Shown here piece by piece: positions 6,980 through 7,676 of a stretch of 7,676 nt of DNA. The stretch spans positions 1 through 7,676 of the forward strand of contig JACQDU010000509.1 in assembly GCA_016200955.1 (NCBI GenBank), given 5' to 3'. The notes beneath the pieces are model-generated. The model searched no databases. It was not told the origin of the DNA and saw only the letters and a list, made by a program, of their open reading frames with translations. The DNA is from a bacterium. GTDB lineage: Bacteria; Planctomycetota; J058; JACQDU01. The stretch's first letter is position 1; every line of letters begins with the position of its first letter. The translations under genes were made by a program, and so were the position numbers.

Positions 6980-6993
6980 GCACGGAGGAGGCC
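6980..6993 (-). promoter_or_regulatory. Candidate sigma54 (-24/-12) promoter
   Basis: Read leftward, TTTGGCCTCCTCCGTGCGA has GG at 6993-6992 and GC at 6981-6980 with exactly 10 nt between, as in TGGCAC-N5-TTGC. TGGC matches fully; the -12 half is GTGC rather than TTGC, so the match is moderate. The predicted start of transcription is near 6968, giving a leader of about 60 nt before ATG 6908. Support comes from the adjacent operator-like block and the sigma54 regulator fragment. GG-N10-GC alone is common in GC-rich DNA. Confidence 0.4.
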
Positions 6994-7057
6994 AAACCCG
7001 GCCGAAGGAGACTTAGCCCGCGAGAGAGGGGCTTACGTCGGACGATGCCCCGGGCGA

Positions 7058-7108
7058 GGTGGGACATCGAGTGGGACATCCCTGGGACATCCCACCGGAT
7101 GTCCCACC
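7058..7108. promoter_or_regulatory. Tandem and inverted TGGGACATC block, candidate enhancer/operator
   Basis: Three direct copies of TGGGACATC begin at 7060, 7072 and 7083 (steps of 12 and 11 bp, about one helical turn). One inverted copy, GATGTCCCA, is at 7098-7106. The block is bounded by 11-bp inverted arms, GGTGGGACATC (7058-7068) and GATGTCCCACC (7098-7108), and the third copy is itself near-palindromic (TGGGACATCCCA, 7083-7094). It lies directly after the stop of the regulator-like ORF and about 90-140 bp upstream of the predicted transcription start of the leftward gene, the normal place for an enhancer bound by a sigma54 activator. Confidence 0.65.
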
Positions 7109-7118
7109 CGCCGCCCGA

Positions 7119-7676
7119 TCAGGTCTTCCCGAGCTTGCGGGCGATGGTCTTTCGATCGACGCCGAGGATCCGCGCGGCCTCGCTCTGGTTTCCCTTGAGA
7201 TCGTCGACGACCTTCGCGACGACCCCGGGGTCGAGCGGGTCGTGGCGCGCGGGCTCGGGTCCCGCGAGAGAGGGCAGCTCGATGTGGTGCGCCGTGATCG
7301 GGCCTTTCTTGCCCGCGAGGACGTAGGCGGTCGAGATCACGCCCTCGAGCTCGCGGACGTTGCCGCGCCAGTCGTGGCCCCGGAGCTTCGCCCAGGCATC
7401 CTCGGTGAGCGCGGCGGGCGGACCGGGTCCCCGGCATCTCTCGAGGAAGTGAGGGACGAGGAGGTCGAGGTCTCCCATGCGCTCCCGGAGAGGGGCGAGC
7501 TCGATGACGGCGAGCCCGATGCGGTAGTAGAAGTCGGACCGGACCTTCTCGGTCTCGAGCGCCTGGCCCTTGATCACGGCACGCGGGAACTGCGCTGTGA
7601 ACGCCTTCACGACCGGGGCGGGGAGATCCTTCTTTGCGATCTTCTTCTCCCCTGATTGCCCAGATGCCACAGAGAA
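7119..7676 (-). CDS. Truncated sigma54 enhancer-binding protein C-terminus with a PepSY-like N-terminal segment (5' end may be beyond window)
   Basis: The frame is open to the right edge; a GTG at 7670 would give 183 residues. From that GTG, residues 44-135 match the last part of the sigma54 AAA+ activator domain: RSDFYYRIGLAVIELAPLRE, HFLERC and WRGNVRELEGVI with the sensor II Arg. Residues about 148-183 are a Fis-type HTH (GNQSEAARILGVDRKTIARK) typical of these regulators. Walker A, Walker B, GAFTGA and the arginine finger are all absent, so it cannot hydrolyse ATP or remodel sigma54 holoenzyme alone. Residues 9-42 (LPAPVVKAFTAQFPRAVIKG then QALETEK) do not fit an activator. They resemble PepSY-like periplasmic proteins, and the upstream FSVASG could be the end of a signal peptide. 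The join is near 7544. It may be a deletion fusion, a remnant gene or a chimeric contig. If translated, the HTH could still bind DNA, possibly the repeats just past its stop. Confidence 0.65.
   Translation of the reverse strand, partial: FSVASGQSGEKKIAKKDLPAPVVKAFTAQFPRAVIKGQALETEKVRSDFYYRIGLAVIELAPLRERMGDLDLLVPHFLERCRGPGPPAALTEDAWAKLRGHDWRGNVRELEGVISTAYVLAGKKGPITAHHIELPSLAGPEPARHDPLDPGVVAKVVDDLKGNQSEAARILGVDRKTIARKLGKT

Noticed and set aside
6909..7079. Longer N-terminus for the unknown protein, starting at 7079
   Set aside because: It would pass through the TGGGACATC block and the candidate promoter, while ATG 6908 has a well-placed AAGGAG.
7058..7108. CRISPR array
   Set aside because: The repeats are 9 bp with 2-3 bp between direct copies and one is inverted; there are no spacers of suitable length.
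1..7676. tRNA, rRNA, transposase or phage genes
   Set aside because: No cloverleaf-like segment, rRNA-like stretch, transposase motif or integrase motif was seen on either strand.

Overview
The window is very GC-rich (G or C at almost every third codon position). It carries a eukaryotic-type protein-kinase-like gene with a long Pro/Ala-rich linker, an LPS transport permease pair and a sigma54 regulator fragment. This mix points to a diderm, high-GC bacterium of the Myxococcota (Polyangia-like) kind or a relative. That placement is an inference from gene style; there is no rRNA or other marker here.

Layout. Positions 1-3881 read leftward, with three genes in the order radical SAM protein (2997-3881), S-methyl-5'-thioadenosine phosphorylase mtnP (2049-2939) and a kinase-like protein (1-1969, cut by the left edge). 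A 172-bp divergent intergenic region (3882-4053) with GC-rich palindromes separates them from the rightward pair lptF-lptG (4054-6317), whose reading frames overlap at a GTGA. A long hairpin (6328-6372) lies between the convergent ends of lptG and a leftward gene of unknown function (6381-6908). Upstream of that gene are a candidate sigma54 -24/-12 element and a dense block of TGGGACATC repeats. Upstream of the block is a leftward ORF (7119-7676, open at the right edge) that ends like a sigma54 enhancer-binding protein.

How the parts may work together. LptF and LptG form the inner-membrane permease of the LPS export machine and are the best understood unit here. MtnP belongs to methylthioadenosine recycling. 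The kinase-like protein keeps the fold landmarks but has lost the glycine loop and the catalytic Asp, so it is most likely a pseudokinase. At the right end, a regulator fragment with a Fis-type HTH, a tandem/inverted operator-like block, a possible sigma54 promoter and a small unknown gene sit in the order expected for a local regulatory module. The regulator fragment lacks the ATPase core and starts with a segment resembling PepSY-like periplasmic proteins, so it is either a gene remnant, a real fusion or an assembly join. This right-hand module and the pseudokinase are the most unusual parts of the window.
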